This document shows positions 21,519 through 33,095 of a DNA stretch of 64,000 bases, piece by piece (position 1 is the first letter of the stretch; each line of letters starts with the position of its first letter). Source of the stretch: Aphrocallistes beatrix (lineage: Eukaryota; Porifera; Hexactinellida; Sceptrulophora; Aphrocallistidae); the NCBI GenBank assembly GCA_963281255.1, contig OY725489.1:4030001-4094000 (forward strand), written 5' to 3'. Both the position numbers and the translations under genes were made by a program. The notes below the pieces were generated by a model that saw only the letters and a list, made by a program, of their open reading frames with translations, did not search any database and had not been told where the DNA came from.

Positions 21519-22321
21519 ATGAGAATGGTTAAATGTCAAGTTTGTTATAAGCTACGAAATTATCAGAAGTATAATAGGCATTTAGTCTTGCATGTACGAA
21601 ATGGAGACCTTAGCAAAGAAAGACTCAAAAAGCTAATTTTTCAAACAAAATTCACTAGGAAAGATATGGTTGTGAAGCTACCGAATATCCAACGCGGGTA
21701 TTCATGTTCGAATTGTGGAAGAATCGTTGTCAACTTGAGAAGTCATATCATCCAAGAACACCGTTACACACCAAGCCATCAGAATTAAACGACCATTTTC
21801 GAAAATTCCAGAGAAATCTGTAAAAAGATGCATTTCAAATCAGGCAATAATGTTAATTTTAATCCTTTATTTGAATCCTTGGATACCTCAATCAGTGATC
21901 AAACTCTTGATTCTGATTTTGAAGAATCTCCAAAAAATAATTCACATTTAATTTTTCATCCACCCATTGATGAAAATACTCCTCGTATCAGATCTACTGA
22001 ATTTCCCATTAATAATCACTTAGGTATTAACATCTCTGAAAAAGCTTTAATTAAGTTTGTTAAGTGTAATTTGCCATTTTCTCACTGAGAGATGATGAAC
22101 ATGTCTTTGTCAAAAATTTTTCTGATTTGATCTCTAACGTTGCTAACAAGATAACGGTTACGCGACGACAAATTCTTGATCGAGCTTACTCTACCGATGA
22201 ATTTGCACCAATTTTACAAAAATTTAATTTATTTACGAAAAATGAAATAGACACAAAACTTGTCAATAAGGTTCCCACTCTAGGCTATAAGTCTAGAAAT
22301 AACCTTATTTCTAATCAATAG
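21519..22321 (+). pseudogene. C2H2 zinc-finger ORF, decayed
   Basis: The frame starts MRMVKCQVCYKLRNYQKYNR then HLVLH, a finger-like Cys2...His2 spacing. A second one, YSCSNCGRIVVNLRSHII followed by QEH, fits C-x2-C-x9-H-x4-H. A TAA at 21786 interrupts, then the same frame continues (21828-22088) into a Ser/Asp-rich linker. A -1 shift at about 22085 leads to VFVKNFSDLISNVANKITVT and on to a TAA at 22319. It may be the N-terminal part of a transposon protein or of a host zinc-finger gene. An acceptor-like TTTTTAG precedes it at about 21477. Family not recognised. Confidence 0.45.
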
Positions 22322-22549
22322 ACTTTATTACACTACCTATTGCAAACTTCCCCCCAAACTTTACACGCATTATTACACACATTACAAAATCTCCACTAGA
22401 CTTTATATATTATACCTCCACCACAAACTACGTATTACCATATGCAATCTTATATTTTATTTTTGGATTTGGATTTTTCTCGATTCAAATATTTTTGTAT
22501 CGTTGCTGAAATGTATTGCCTTTTGACCTATTTCTATAAGCATATACGT

Positions 22550-22870
22550 GTATGTATCTACATTATATTATACTTGAGTATACTCTGTGAATGAATAACG
22601 TAGTCAAGTAACATGAAATAATGACTGTGGACAAAATGTACTCTGTGGATACATAATGCAGTATGTGAACATTTGACATAATGGGAAGAAAAATGTAAAC
22701 CATAAAATTATCCTGTAATATAGGTACATATGATATAGCCTAAGGACCTTTATTTTTCACTGGGACATATTCTGATCTCTGTGTACAATGTAGTAACTGG
22801 CCAAAATGTGCTCTGGGTAATGCAAACTCACCCACCTATCTAAGTAGCCGTAAAGTATATTTCACATTAT
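22550..22870. repeat. Degenerate about 20-bp minisatellite, left part
   Basis: Diverged units around GTGGACAAAATGTACTCTGT and GGACATATTCTGATCTCTGT occur side by side. The array resumes at 23530 beyond a foldback insertion. No coding. Confidence 0.6.
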
Positions 22871-22971
22871 AAAAATACAAAGATCAGCATTCCTTATCAC
22901 ATTAAACATTGAATATGTCGACTTTTGATAGCAGATGGAGCAACCAACTTGGTATTAAGTAATATGATGTA

Positions 22972-23527
22972 CAGGGTGACACATAAGTTCTGTTACAAGC
23001 TTCATTAGGTATAAACTTTATTATATTCAAACGATCTTAGTTATTATGGTCCTTAGAGATTGTAATTCGAATATTTTCAATGATTTTAAAAGATTTTTCG
23101 ATTCTTTGACTTAGAAATGTGTTTCGTATGGTTAGTTTTGCGAAAAAAAATGTGTCCTTGCACGCAGCGAAAATCGTGAATCAAGGCCCACTGCTTTTCA
23201 AGTTATCTTCCCAGAGTCTTCAAATTCTAGGAAATATTAGCTCACACATTTTCCTCGAACACTCTAAATTTGTAGAGATATAAGATGTTCAGATCAGTGC
23301 ATTTTGAAGACCAATTGGATTAGATTATTTTGTGATGTGAAAAAAAGTGCCATTTGGGGAATTTTGCAAAATGTACCTGATTTGAACTGCGACTGAATAA
23401 CTTTTTCTAGTTTCTGATAACGAATTCAGTGGATTTATGAAATATTTATATAGCGAATGAAAGGTACCTGGTGCTAAATCGTCATGGGACATCGATTATG
23501 AAGACATTTTTTACAGAAGTAGTGGGC
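22972..23527. mobile_element. CAGGGTG-family foldback, right arm shortened
   Basis: CAGGGTGACACATAAGTTCT starts after TA (22970-22971). It is followed by TTCATTAGGTATAAACTTTA and CGATCTTAGTTATTATGGTC as in the complete copy at 46790. The matching right arm ends early, at about AGTAGTGGGCAGTGG, without the inverted end. Confidence 0.75.
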
Positions 23528-23529
23528 AG

Positions 23530-23965
23530 TGGGGACATACAAATTTTCTGACGATATGTAGTGAGTCTGGTGTCATCTAATATACTCTTGTTGTAGATCA
23601 CTTTTCCAGGGTAATAATGCCGTAATTGTCGATATCTAATCTAGTCGAAATAGAAAAATATTGTTTGGATATCCAATGTAGTTGGGTGCACATTTTGTAC
23701 TCTGGAATTATATTGCATATTCTAGTTGCATATAATGAACGACAGGGACATAAAATGTTCTCTGGGCGTATATAATGTAGTGTGTGGACATCGAGTCTAC
23801 CCTAAATAAATTATGTAGTCTAGTGGCAAATAATGGACTCTGGAGACATAGTGTACTATGGTACATTTATATACGGGAGAAATAGTGTATGCTGGGGAAA
23901 TATATTGTAATCTAGGTACATATTTTGCAGGTTTTGGGCAAGAAAGTACTAGGAACTAATGGTGT
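23530..23965. repeat. Degenerate about 20-bp minisatellite, right part
   Basis: Units such as GGGACATAAAATGTTCTCTG, GGCGTATATAATGTAGTGTG, GGAGACATAGTGTACTATGG and GGGGAAATATATTGTAATCT repeat with heavy drift. It matches the left block at 22550-22870 in unit and phase style, so the two look like one array divided by the foldback. Confidence 0.6.
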
Positions 23966-24196
23966 ACTTTGAAGATTAATAATTAACTATGTAGGTTAAA
24001 ATGCGCTGTAATGTTATACAGCTGTTTCATAATTATTTACCATTTTTATTAAAATTTGATTCACAGAGTTATTATCCCGTTTGGTTTTAGTGATCTACTA
24101 CTGTTATTTTTCATTATTTTACACTAAATCAAACATTTTAATATAGATTTTCTTCTTATTTGATATTTATCATTTTTTCATATTATGTTTATTTCT

Positions 24197-24460
24197 CTAT
24201 AAGGTTCCAAAAATAATAATAGACGAAAAATTTGTTAAAATTGATTGGAAAACCTTTGATCCACAATTTATGGGCAACTTCACAAAATCAATGCGGAAGT
24301 GGTGAACCTTGTGTTGGCTGCTGAAAGCAAAATGAGCAAAAATTAAGTAATATTCAATCCAACTGTTACAAGGAGAGTTAGAACGTAGATTGAATTTTAG
24401 AGAATATAGTATATTAACAAATCTTATATTAGGTGTAGTCGAGAGAGTCGATTCGGGCAT
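24197..24460 (-). other. Short ORF, no family
   Basis: An 87-codon frame (MPESTLSTTPNIRFVNILYS onward) without recognisable domain, signal or partner. It may be random. Included only because nothing else explains 24010-24600. Confidence 0.12.
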
Positions 24461-24606
24461 GTTTGCGATGATTTTTTAAAAATTCGATGTGGCAACAACG
24501 AACAATAAGGGGTTATCACGTTCAGCAAACTGGATTCGATTCGTTTTTGTCAAGCTGCTCGTTTGGCGACTTTAAAATATCTTTACAAAGTCGCATTTCT
24601 GAAATA

Positions 24607-25031
24607 CAGTGGAACCTGTATATAACGGCCACCCAAGGGACTGGACAAAATTGGCCGTTATAACACAGGTCACCGTTATATACAGGTGATTGTCTTAATC
24701 ACCAAAAGGTACAACGCAGTGCAATAAATTTAAGTTTTTAGAAATCCATTACTTGAAGTAAATACATGAAACTTGTTTATCTTTCGTACAGGGTCCTGTA
24801 ATAAACACATAAAAAGGTGAAAAAGGTGATGGCCGTTATAGACAGATGATGGCCGTTGTACACAGTTTTAGGGGCAGTAAGGGACTACAAACGGGTGGCC
24901 GCTGGCCGCGTTGAGCAGGTAACCGCTATACACAGGTTCAATATTATGGAATTTCGGACGGGACTGTTCATTGGTGACCGCTATAGACAGGTGACCGTTA
25001 TAAAGAGTGGCCGTTATAGCAGGTTCGACTG
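24607..25031. mobile_element. Pogo/Tigger-like MITE, 425 bp
   Basis: Ends CAGTGGAACCTGTATATAAC and GTTATAGCAGGTTCGACTG are inverted repeats, with TA on both sides (24605-24606, 25032-25033). Inside, GGCCGTTATA and GACCGCTATA motifs occur several times in both orientations. No transposase. Confidence 0.9.
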
Positions 25032-25416
25032 TATAGTGTTTTGAAGGGGAAAAGGAATAAAATACATCTTTTTATTACTTCTGAAAACGATATCTCGAAA
25101 TGCGGACTTGTTTGCTGAATGTGAAAATGCCTTCGGTTCTCTAGTAATGGTGTCACATATGTCATTAGATTGAATTTTTTTGGAAATTCTCACTTATCGT
25201 AACATCCAACTGCCCAGCAAACATTGCCGCACTTTATGCCCATTTTGATCATCTTTCGGCTTTTCTAATAATTTTGGATAGTTTTCATTTAGAACAAAGC
25301 TGTTTTGAAACTTTGTGGGAGCCATTATTTACCTTCTATCAATAATACATATATACAGTACTTTCAGCACATAGAATAAACTCTGGGGCCGTATAATTTC
25401 CATTGGAATTTTAATA

Positions 25417-25824
25417 CCGTATTGCTTCGAATAAGCGCCCGGGCGCTTATTTATTTCGTGCACCCTTTAGACCCGGCGCTTATTCAAACCGGCGCTTATT
25501 CAAGCCCCGGCGCTTATTTTTTTCATTCGCTATTTTGACCCGGCGCTCTTTTTTTTGTTTACTACATTGACTGGCACTTTTATTTTTGCCACAACTGAGA
25601 ATGTTAGTTCTATTAAAAAAGGATAATGTAATGTTTCAAAAAGCACTTCTATCTATGCCACTACTGAGAATACTAGTTTGATATGATTTTCAGAGAACTA
25701 AAATGCCCCGACGTTCGACGCTTATTCGAGCCCCGGCGCTTATTCAAGCCCCGGCGCTTATTTATTTCGCTCACCCTTTAGACCCGGCACTTATTCAAAC
25801 CGGCGCTTATTCAGGGAAATACGG
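25417..25824. mobile_element. Pogo/Tigger-like MITE, CCGTATT family, 408 bp
   Basis: Ends CCGTATTGCTTCGAATAAGC and GCTTATTCAGGGAAATACGG, with TA at 25415-25416 and 25825-25826. CGGCGCTTATTCAA motifs repeat internally. It is a longer member of the family at 4305-4420. Confidence 0.88.
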
Positions 25825-25898
25825 TATGCTCTATGTACATACTATTGCCTTGGAAAAATTATGAATTCTTGGGAGAGACACTCTACTCTCTCTATATA

Positions 25899-26260
25899 CA
25901 CTGCCCTACCAAAAGTATTCGTACACCCTAATAATTCCCATACAAATTGTATAAATCGTATATATTTTGGGAGTCAATATTAATAAATCAGTAACAGTTC
26001 GACTAAATTTGCCTCAAAATTCAAATTCTACAGACTCGATTTACTCATTTAATAGTCTTTCAACTCAATTACTCTATTTTAAAGCTAAAATATTTCAATC
26101 CTTGACACCTAGTGCCACTAACGCCATCATATATAGTGGCACTAATTTATGGTATGTGGCACAATGAAGTAAATGTTCAAATATGTATGTTGGAAATAGA
26201 GTAATTGAGTTGAAAGACTATACAATGAGTAAATCGAGTGTTGACTTATGTAGCTTCCAA
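25899..26260. mobile_element. Tc1-like MITE with internal foldback, right end lost
   Basis: CACTGCCCTACCAAAAGTAT plus TCGTACACCCTAA follows TA (25897-25898) and matches the complete element at 37738-38200. Internally ACTCGATTTACTCATTTAAT pairs with ATGAGTAAATCGAGTG, and GTCTTTCAACTCAATTACTC with GAGTAATTGAGTTGAAAGAC. The right terminal repeat is absent. Confidence 0.7.
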
Positions 26261-26626
26261 ATATAGTATTTTCGATCTTATATTGAAAATTTGTTTACAA
26301 TGCATCACAAAGTAGATGAATTTTTCGGATTAGTGACAGTAACGATATTTTACCCATATATAGGTTTCTGAATTTGTGTATATTTCCTGGAGCCCACATA
26401 GCGACTTTGTGAATACAAAGTGTTCGCTAGTCGTGCTACTCAAGTGCGGGACACGCCTTGTGTTTTTTTAATTGCTTATTTTACAGATTTGTTCAAGCTA
26501 TTCTTTTCTGAAGCTGTGTGTTCATGCATAATTGAGATGACAAATATGAAACTTGAACAATATTTACATGATAATCCTGAGGCCATCGCGAAGAGTTATT
26601 TAACAAAAACTATTTAATAAAATTTA

Positions 26627-26671
26627 CATTAACATAACTATATGCCTTTTAGGTATATAGTTATGTTAATG
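26627..26671. repeat. 17-bp perfect inverted repeat
   Basis: CATTAACATAACTATAT and ATATAGTTATGTTAATG flank an 11-bp loop just before the piggyBac frame. It may be a microhomology scar or a short hairpin; no function is implied. Confidence 0.7.
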
Positions 26672-26673
26672 CA

Positions 26674-27536
26674 ATGTCTAGACAACGATTTTGTAATTTG
26701 TTGCGATTTCTTCGCTTTGATGATCATAGTACAAGATTAGATCGCCTAAAGTCTGATAAATTAGCTCCTATAAGGCATATTTTTGAATCCATCAAGACAT
26801 CTCTATTTGATTCGTATTATACTGGAACTTACCTGACAATAGATGAGAGACTATGTAAATACTGGGATAAATGTACTTTTAGGCAATACTATATGCCTAG
26901 GAAACCCGATAAGTTTGGGTTAAAACTATGGATATTCGCAGACTCCTTAACATGCCATCCTGTTGGCATAGAGGTGTATGTAGGGAAGCAGCAGTTACTA
27001 ATTAGTAACTGAAGTGAAGATGTAGTTGAACGTCTGATGTCTAACCTTAGATGTGGACACGTGATATGCGGTGATAATTATTTTACTTCTCTTTCTCTTA
27101 ATAAAATTTTATCTCAAAAAGGGATTTTTTATTTTAGTACTTTGAGAAAAATTAGACGAGAAGTACCTAAAGGGCTGTTGAATATCAAGGGGATTACTGA
27201 TATTCATCCAAATTTCTTTTTAATGATTCCAATACAATTTTATCCTATGTTCCAAAGAAGAACAGAAGCGTTCTTCTTTTGTCTAATATCCACCACAGTA
27301 TCCAAATAAGCGAAACAATTAAAATGAAACCCAAAATGATTATGGATTACAACAAATATAAATCCGGTGTGGATTTATTAGATCAAAGGTCAAATGCATT
27401 TAGAACATACGGGGCAACAAGAAGATGGCCTTGCGTCCTTTTCTTTGACATATTGGGGATCAGTGCATATGCTTCTTGGGTATTATTTACTATTAAACAT
27501 CCAGAGACACCATTAACTTTAAATACAAATCGATGA
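26674..27536 (+). pseudogene. piggyBac-like transposase, central part
   Basis: piggyBac transposases cut at TTAA using three aspartates. The sequence shows FCNLLRFLRFDDHSTRLDR, then YLTIDERLCKYWDKCTFRQY with the first catalytic Asp, KPDKFGLKLWIFADS, then CGDNYFTSLSLNKIL (second Asp) and YKSGVDLLDQRSNAF (third Asp), and TRRWPCVLFFDILGISAYAS. All three acidic residues survive, but a TGA (27010) breaks the frame after KQQLLISN and a frameshift occurs near 27280. The N-terminal region and Cys-rich tail are missing and no TTAA-flanked ends were found. Confidence 0.9.
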
Positions 27537-27642
27537 GAATTTCTATATCAGCTAGGCCACCAACGTCACTCCTTTGATACGAAAAAGAAAAGAAAAACCA
27601 GACTACAAATATCTACACAGATCTAAAATTATTTATTGATTA

Positions 27643-28010
27643 TCCTTACTATTAAAACTCGATTATTGTTTGTTTATATATACCTATATATAAAAATAAG
27701 CAAGCTGCTTGCGGACACTATGTGTCCGCAGAGTCGCCCTGCGGGCGCCTGGAGTTACTCAATCTAGCATATTTTGGAATTTCTTTTTTATTCAAACAAG
27801 CGCGCTTCTCTTGCTTGCGCTGCGCGGCTGGCGGAGGCTCCCTTCGGTCGCCTGGGGTCACATTGATTAATTAAAAGGGAGATGACATCTTGAAATAGGT
27901 CTGCCATACAGTTACAATTGATATTGCACGAAAAATCGCAAAATTTGTCAATTTTTAAAATTTTGATGCGTAATGATGACGTGATAACAGGGTGATGAGT
28001 CTTCATTATG
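27643..28010. mobile_element. Composite of Helitron head and two reversed Helitron tails
   Basis: A plus-strand head TCCTTACTATTAAAACTCGA follows A at 27642. Within 60 bp comes a reversed tail of the second subfamily (CGGACACTATGTGTCCGC at about 27713, then CATATTTTGGAATTTC). A reversed tail of the first subfamily follows, from CAAGCGCGCTTCTCTTGC at 27797, with body to about 28010. Pieces of three copies are thus joined. Confidence 0.7.
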
Positions 28011-28166
28011 AGCAATTAGAATGTGTATTTTACGAGTTTGAAATATAAAATAGAGTAATCCTTACAGGTTGAGAACATATTCATTTATGAATAGACCCAC
28101 TTTAATACTATTTGTATGGCAGTTTATGTGGTGGTCGAAGACTTTTGTCCGGGTAGTGTATATATA

Positions 28167-28680
28167 CAACGCGCTTCGCTTGCTTGCGCTGCGCGGCAGG
28201 CAGACATTCTGTGTCCGCTGGAGGCGCCCATGGGGCGCCTGGGGTCACATTGATTAATAATAAGGGAAATGACTCCAAATACGTCTGTCCTACTGTTATA
28301 ATCGATATCGCACGAAAGATCACCAAATTTGTCAATTTTTAAAATTTTGATGCGTATTGATGATGTCATATGCGATAGTTGCATCATATGTGTAGTATGT
28401 TGGTATACAGATTCTATTAAAATTTCAGCCTTCTATATATAATGGCTGAGTTATGCTCGAATAACTCTATTGCTTAACTTTTAAAATGTGACAATGACGT
28501 CATAATTCCATGATGAGTCGACATTTTGCTCTGAGCTGTGGAGCCATAGCCTAAAGACTCCCACATGCCAAAAATCAGGTTTTTGTGCCTGGCAGTTTCT
28601 TCAATCAATTCGTTACAGATATATATATATACGTATATATACTATATATATATATATATACAGAAAATGTCTCTGTCTCT
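28167..28680 (-). mobile_element. Non-autonomous Helitron, first subfamily
   Basis: The reversed tail CAACGCGCTTCGCTTGCTTG begins at about 28167 after A. Hairpins GCAGACATTCTGTGTCCGC and GGCGCCCATGGGGCGCC follow. The second CRE core survives in AATGACGTCATAATTCCATG. The element ends in TTCGTTACAGATATATATAT. The head is not seen because the (TA)n tract gives way to other sequence. Confidence 0.85.
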
Positions 28681-29101
28681 CAGTCTATGGATACATTTCG
28701 CAATAAAATGTCCCTATAGATCGCCACGGTTTTCTTGTTTTGATTACAGTTTTGTTCAAGATTATGTCTTGATAGATTGATCTATGGAGACATTTTCCTG
28801 AATTGAGTATTCAAACCCTATATTGCTTTGTGCCAGAAATAATAATAAAATGGGTCTATTAATGGGGCCAATTCATTCAACCCACTAAAGTTACTGAAAA
28901 TCTAACGTCAAATTCGAATTACTCAGCTTTATATGTACTAATCATTTCCCAAAGGTAAAACTTATTCCACATTTCACTTGTCACGACTATCATATTTTAT
29001 GTGAACACTTGTGGATCATAAGTGATTTCAAATATAGGCAGAAAATGTATTAGCTTTAGCTAAATTAAGTCTTCTTCAAAGGGTGTGGTTTTAGATTACT
29101 A

Positions 29102-29139
29102 ATGACGAAGCCAAAGTTTGAGTTTGTGTTATCTTTAGC
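29102..29139 (+). pseudogene. hAT transposase fragment, upstream of the P-like insertion
   Basis: The last codons before the P-like element read KFEFVLSL and continue directly into AYLVDIFEALNKLN after it (31380 onward). The break is at the duplicated CTTTAGC. Further upstream the hAT frame is too decayed to follow with confidence. Confidence 0.75.
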
Positions 29140-29189
29140 CATAGCCTACTCTATATAAGGCCTCACAGTAACTAATGAATATTTGAACA

Positions 29190-31099
29190 TGGATGCGCAA
29201 GTCGAAGTAACTATCACAAACATTTTAATTGAATTTGTGATTCTGAAAATTTGAAGATATGAAACATGATAATTAGCACCTGACATCATGCAATAAAGCC
29301 AAAAATGGCGTTCTAATGGGTCTGTCTGTAAGAAAGATGATAGGAGATAAGAAAAGCCACAATTCTCAGATAGATAATTTGCAATTTGAGGTAACACGAG
29401 GCACGCATGCTTGAAGCTTTTAAATATCTGCTTACTTAATTTCCCACCTTTGTCAGGAAGTGACTCTCAAGCATCCAACCAATAAACGATCCGAGTTAGA
29501 AAAGTAAATTGCTCGTCATTAAACGTCAAAGGCTTAGACATCGGGTCATTCAAACGCACATGTTTATACGGTACGCCGATTTTCTACAGAGACAATAGAA
29601 TCCAAACGAAGACTGAAGTCGCAAATATGGGGTACTCGGGTCTCCAGTTTACAAATGGGCGGAAACAATATGAGAAGTTTCACATTAAGTGGAAAGTTGT
29701 CGCTTGAGATGATATGAACGAATAACCCGCAATGTTCAACATCTTTAATACAAGAGCTGATAATTGCAAATATCTTTTCAGCTGATACAGAAACGCAAGG
29801 CAATAGACGGACAATACAAGTCTATTTCTTATAAAGACTAGACACCATTATAGCGAATACAGTTTTGGTAGGATAATCGGGATCGAGATTAGAACCAAAC
29901 ACTTTGCCTTCTTTGTAAGAGATATCTGATTTGACATGTATTTCATCCATTTGGATAATAACATGCTTCTTCTCAGGAGAAAACGATTGGGTAGCTTGCT
30001 TAAGAAATGGAAGAAAATCGTTTTCAAGCCCAAAAGACGAACACAATTTTTCTAAAGTATTGAAATGGGGGAGAGATAAAGAAGAAATGCTCTGAAGATA
30101 CTTGTAGCAAGCAGGCAAAATCAGATGTGCTCTGAGGGCCAATATTTGCGTCAGTATGTTATATCTCCGCCTGTTTTTGGCCAATATTTGCGTCAGTATG
30201 TTATATCTCCGCCTGTTTTTCGGTACAAGGTTATTTTGAAGCTGACATAGAATGAATTGGAGCCTAGAAACTTCGGAACAATCATGCAATTCGTCATCTG
30301 AAACGGAATCATGGATGTTATCAATAATTTGTTGTATATGGCTTTCTGCGGATACAATATGAGACGCGTTAGAAGAATCGGTAACGGTATCCTTAGTATG
30401 GGTATATATTGGACTAGAAATTTCATCCAGAATCAATTCGAGTTGTCGGGTATCCCTTAGAAAAAATTGGGAGATGGGAACATTTTCACCCTTATGATAG
30501 GTTTTTATGGACAAATCAAATTCTAACAATAGGTAGACATCTACAAGAATTTTATAATTTTCTAAATTAGGACGAATAAAAATTAAAGTACGCTCATCTG
30601 GGTACCAAAGTGACCAGGTTTTAGGAATAGATAGAGAGGGTAGCTTATCTTATAAATCCAGGTAGCTTTTAACCACAAACCTTTCATTCTCTTCATTTTC
30701 TGACCTCTTACTGAGCGTCAATGCTTGATTGAACAGTTCATCATCCTTAGAGTCATGAGACAGACGACTGCGTTTGGTTGCGGAGTGTGAGGAATAATAT
30801 GCTGGACACCCTGGCAGGATAGATGGCACCGTACCTTCTTTCAGCTTCAGTTTTCTTCGCGGAATTTGCCGATCACTCCCGTCTCCATTCGGTACTCTGT
30901 GCGTATATTCAACATCTTCATCTCTAAATTGCTTCACGCAAACGTATACTACCTTGAGCTTATCAATATCATGCCTATAGAAAGCTCGGAGCCAAGCATG
31001 TCTAAGTTGATCTGGTGTTTGAGGCAATTTGGATACAGGAATACGCTCGTCTTTATCATAGTTACTCCTACAGCCAGGGGCAGAGCAATTGCTGGGCAT
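29190..31099 (-). pseudogene. P-element-like transposase with THAP domain
   Basis: From MPSNCSAPGCRSNYDKDE (31099), a THAP zinc finger runs to VYVCVKQFRDEDV and GTVPSILPGCPAY. The usual C-x2-H pair reads C-V-K-Q, so the zinc-binding His is Gln. A TAA at about 30650 interrupts, then the same frame continues: NRRRYNILTQILALRAHLIL, then an RNase H-like start IIQMDEIHVKSDISYKEGKV (candidate first catalytic Asp), and TKTVFAIMVSSL. A TAG at 29822 interrupts, still in frame: VHIISSDNFPLNVKLLILF (candidate second Asp). After a shift and probable deletion comes LQTDPLERHFWLY and MMSGANYHVSYLQI, holding the D-x2-E of the P family. The segment normally carrying the GTP-binding insertion looks missing. 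It cannot make a full-length enzyme as read. Confidence 0.9.
30136..30222. repeat. 42-bp in-frame tandem duplication in the transposase
   Basis: The block encoding KNRRRYNILTQILA occurs twice back to back with practically identical nucleotides. Being a multiple of three, it leaves the frame open. The lack of divergence indicates a recent event in an already dead copy. Confidence 0.85.
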
Positions 31100-31379
31100 G
31101 ATATAATTTGCAGCTAACAAAAAAATGGAAAACTCATTGGTTACAACGAAAAAAGTCAGATAAGAATCAGGTAGATGCATCGAAAATATAGAAGCCAAAT
31201 AAAAATTACATTATGAGCATATACATATCAAGCCATGTTTAAAACTTAAGGTTAATTACAAAATTTATTATTATGGAAAAATATTGTGGTTATTTAATAT
31301 ATTACCTCGAATTGTGCATCCTTGGTCAAATATTTATTAGTTACTGTGAGGTCATATATAGAGTAGGCTATGCTTTAGC

Positions 31380-32188
31380 ATACCTCGTTGATATATTTGA
31401 GGCCTTAAATAAACTCAACCAGCAGCTACAAGGCAGAAACAGCAATAGTATCTGTTATTACGATGCCATTTGAGCTTTTATTGCCAAGTTGGACTTATGG
31501 AAGCGTCGAATCTCGGATAGAAATACAGGGTCCTTTCCATACCTTGATGAATCTTTCGATGATCAACTCTTGATGACAACCTTCAACAATTAATTCAAAC
31601 TCATCTTTAAGTGCTCAGAGATGAATTCTGTCATTTTTTCCGGATATTGAAAAAGAATATGTTGAATAGAAACTCATTAGGAATCCGTATTTCACTGATT
31701 TTGAAGATGTCCCTCAGGACATACAGGAAGAGTTTTTGAATATATGAAGTGCAACTCTTCTGCAAAGGATGATTTCAACAGACTTTCGTTAGAGAACTTC
31801 TGGCTCAAATGTCTAGCCATGTATCAGAACGTTGGTCTATTTGCCTTGCGTGTTATTGTTAGGTTTTCTTCAACATATCTCAGTGAAGCTGCAGTTTCGA
31901 CACTAGTGCTCATAAAAAATAAGCACCGCAACATGATGAATATAGAAAATGATATGCGTTGTGCTATCTCTGAGACACCCCCAAGAATTAAATGAATTGT
32001 TAAAAGAAACAGTTACATCCTTCACATTGATAGAGTGGTTTGATTTAAATAGATATTCTTAATTATATTATAAAATTGGTGTGTTCTCCGAGTTTGGTAG
32101 TCTGAAAAAGTGCAGGTGTAGCCGCGTACGGGGCGCGATAATTCCATTGGCCAAGGGGGGCAAGGGGTCAAAAAGCTTTAGAACCCTG
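31380..32188 (+). pseudogene. hAT transposase C-terminal half (ZBED/FAM200-like)
   Basis: Continues from the P-like insertion site: YLVDIFEALNKLNQQLQG, stop, WKRRISDRNTGSFPYLDE, then shifted pieces (FPDIEKEYVE, YFTDFEDVPQDIQEEF). Then comes LSLENFWLKCLAMYQNVGLF and the hAT dimerisation signature FSSTYLSEAAVSTLVLIKNK with ENDMRCAISETPPRI. The right end AAAAGCTTTAGAACCCTG stops at 32188. The left end of the hAT was not found. Multiple stops and shifts. Confidence 0.85.
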
Positions 32189-32531
32189 CTCTACTATATA
32201 GAGTTAATGGTAAAAATATAATACACATATTCCGTTCAAAATAATTTTTTGAAATTTGGGGCATAAGGCGTACAAGTGTGAAGTTTATGTGGTCAAAAGG
32301 GTTAATTGATCTTGAATTGATTTAAGATATTTCAAAAAGACGTGACAAGAATTGGTAAAATTTTAATTTATAAATGCTAAGTCACCATCACATAATTTCA
32401 GAAATTATATCATATACCAATGCTCCTCTACACTCTGATATGAGGTGTTATGTTGCTCATACCTATAGTTTTTGAAATATAAGCTGTATAGTTTGACAAG
32501 CGACTCCGCATCGATATCACAAAATTTACAT

Positions 32532-33093
<562 letters not shown>

Positions 33094-33095
33094 AG

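Larger units (their letters stand above)
29140..31372 (-). mobile_element. THAP/P-element-like DNA transposon, ends and duplication present
   Basis: Inverted ends CATAGCCTACTCTATATAAG (from 29140) and the reverse of CATATATAGAGTAGGCTATG (ending 31372) are followed inward by GCCTCACAGTAACTAAT on one side and its counterpart on the other. CTTTAGC is present at 29133-29139 and 31373-31379, a 7-bp duplication. Removing the element and one CTTTAGC joins a hAT reading frame as EFVLSLAYLVDIFEALNKLN, so the boundaries are exact. The 2233-bp element encodes one broken P-type transposase on the minus strand. Confidence 0.93.

Noticed and set aside
28565-28780. ORF with YIYTYIYYIYIYIQ
   Set aside because: Comes from the Helitron end and its (TA)n tract.
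30866-31117. Plus-strand ORF over the THAP region
   Set aside because: Shadow of the minus-strand P-like transposase.
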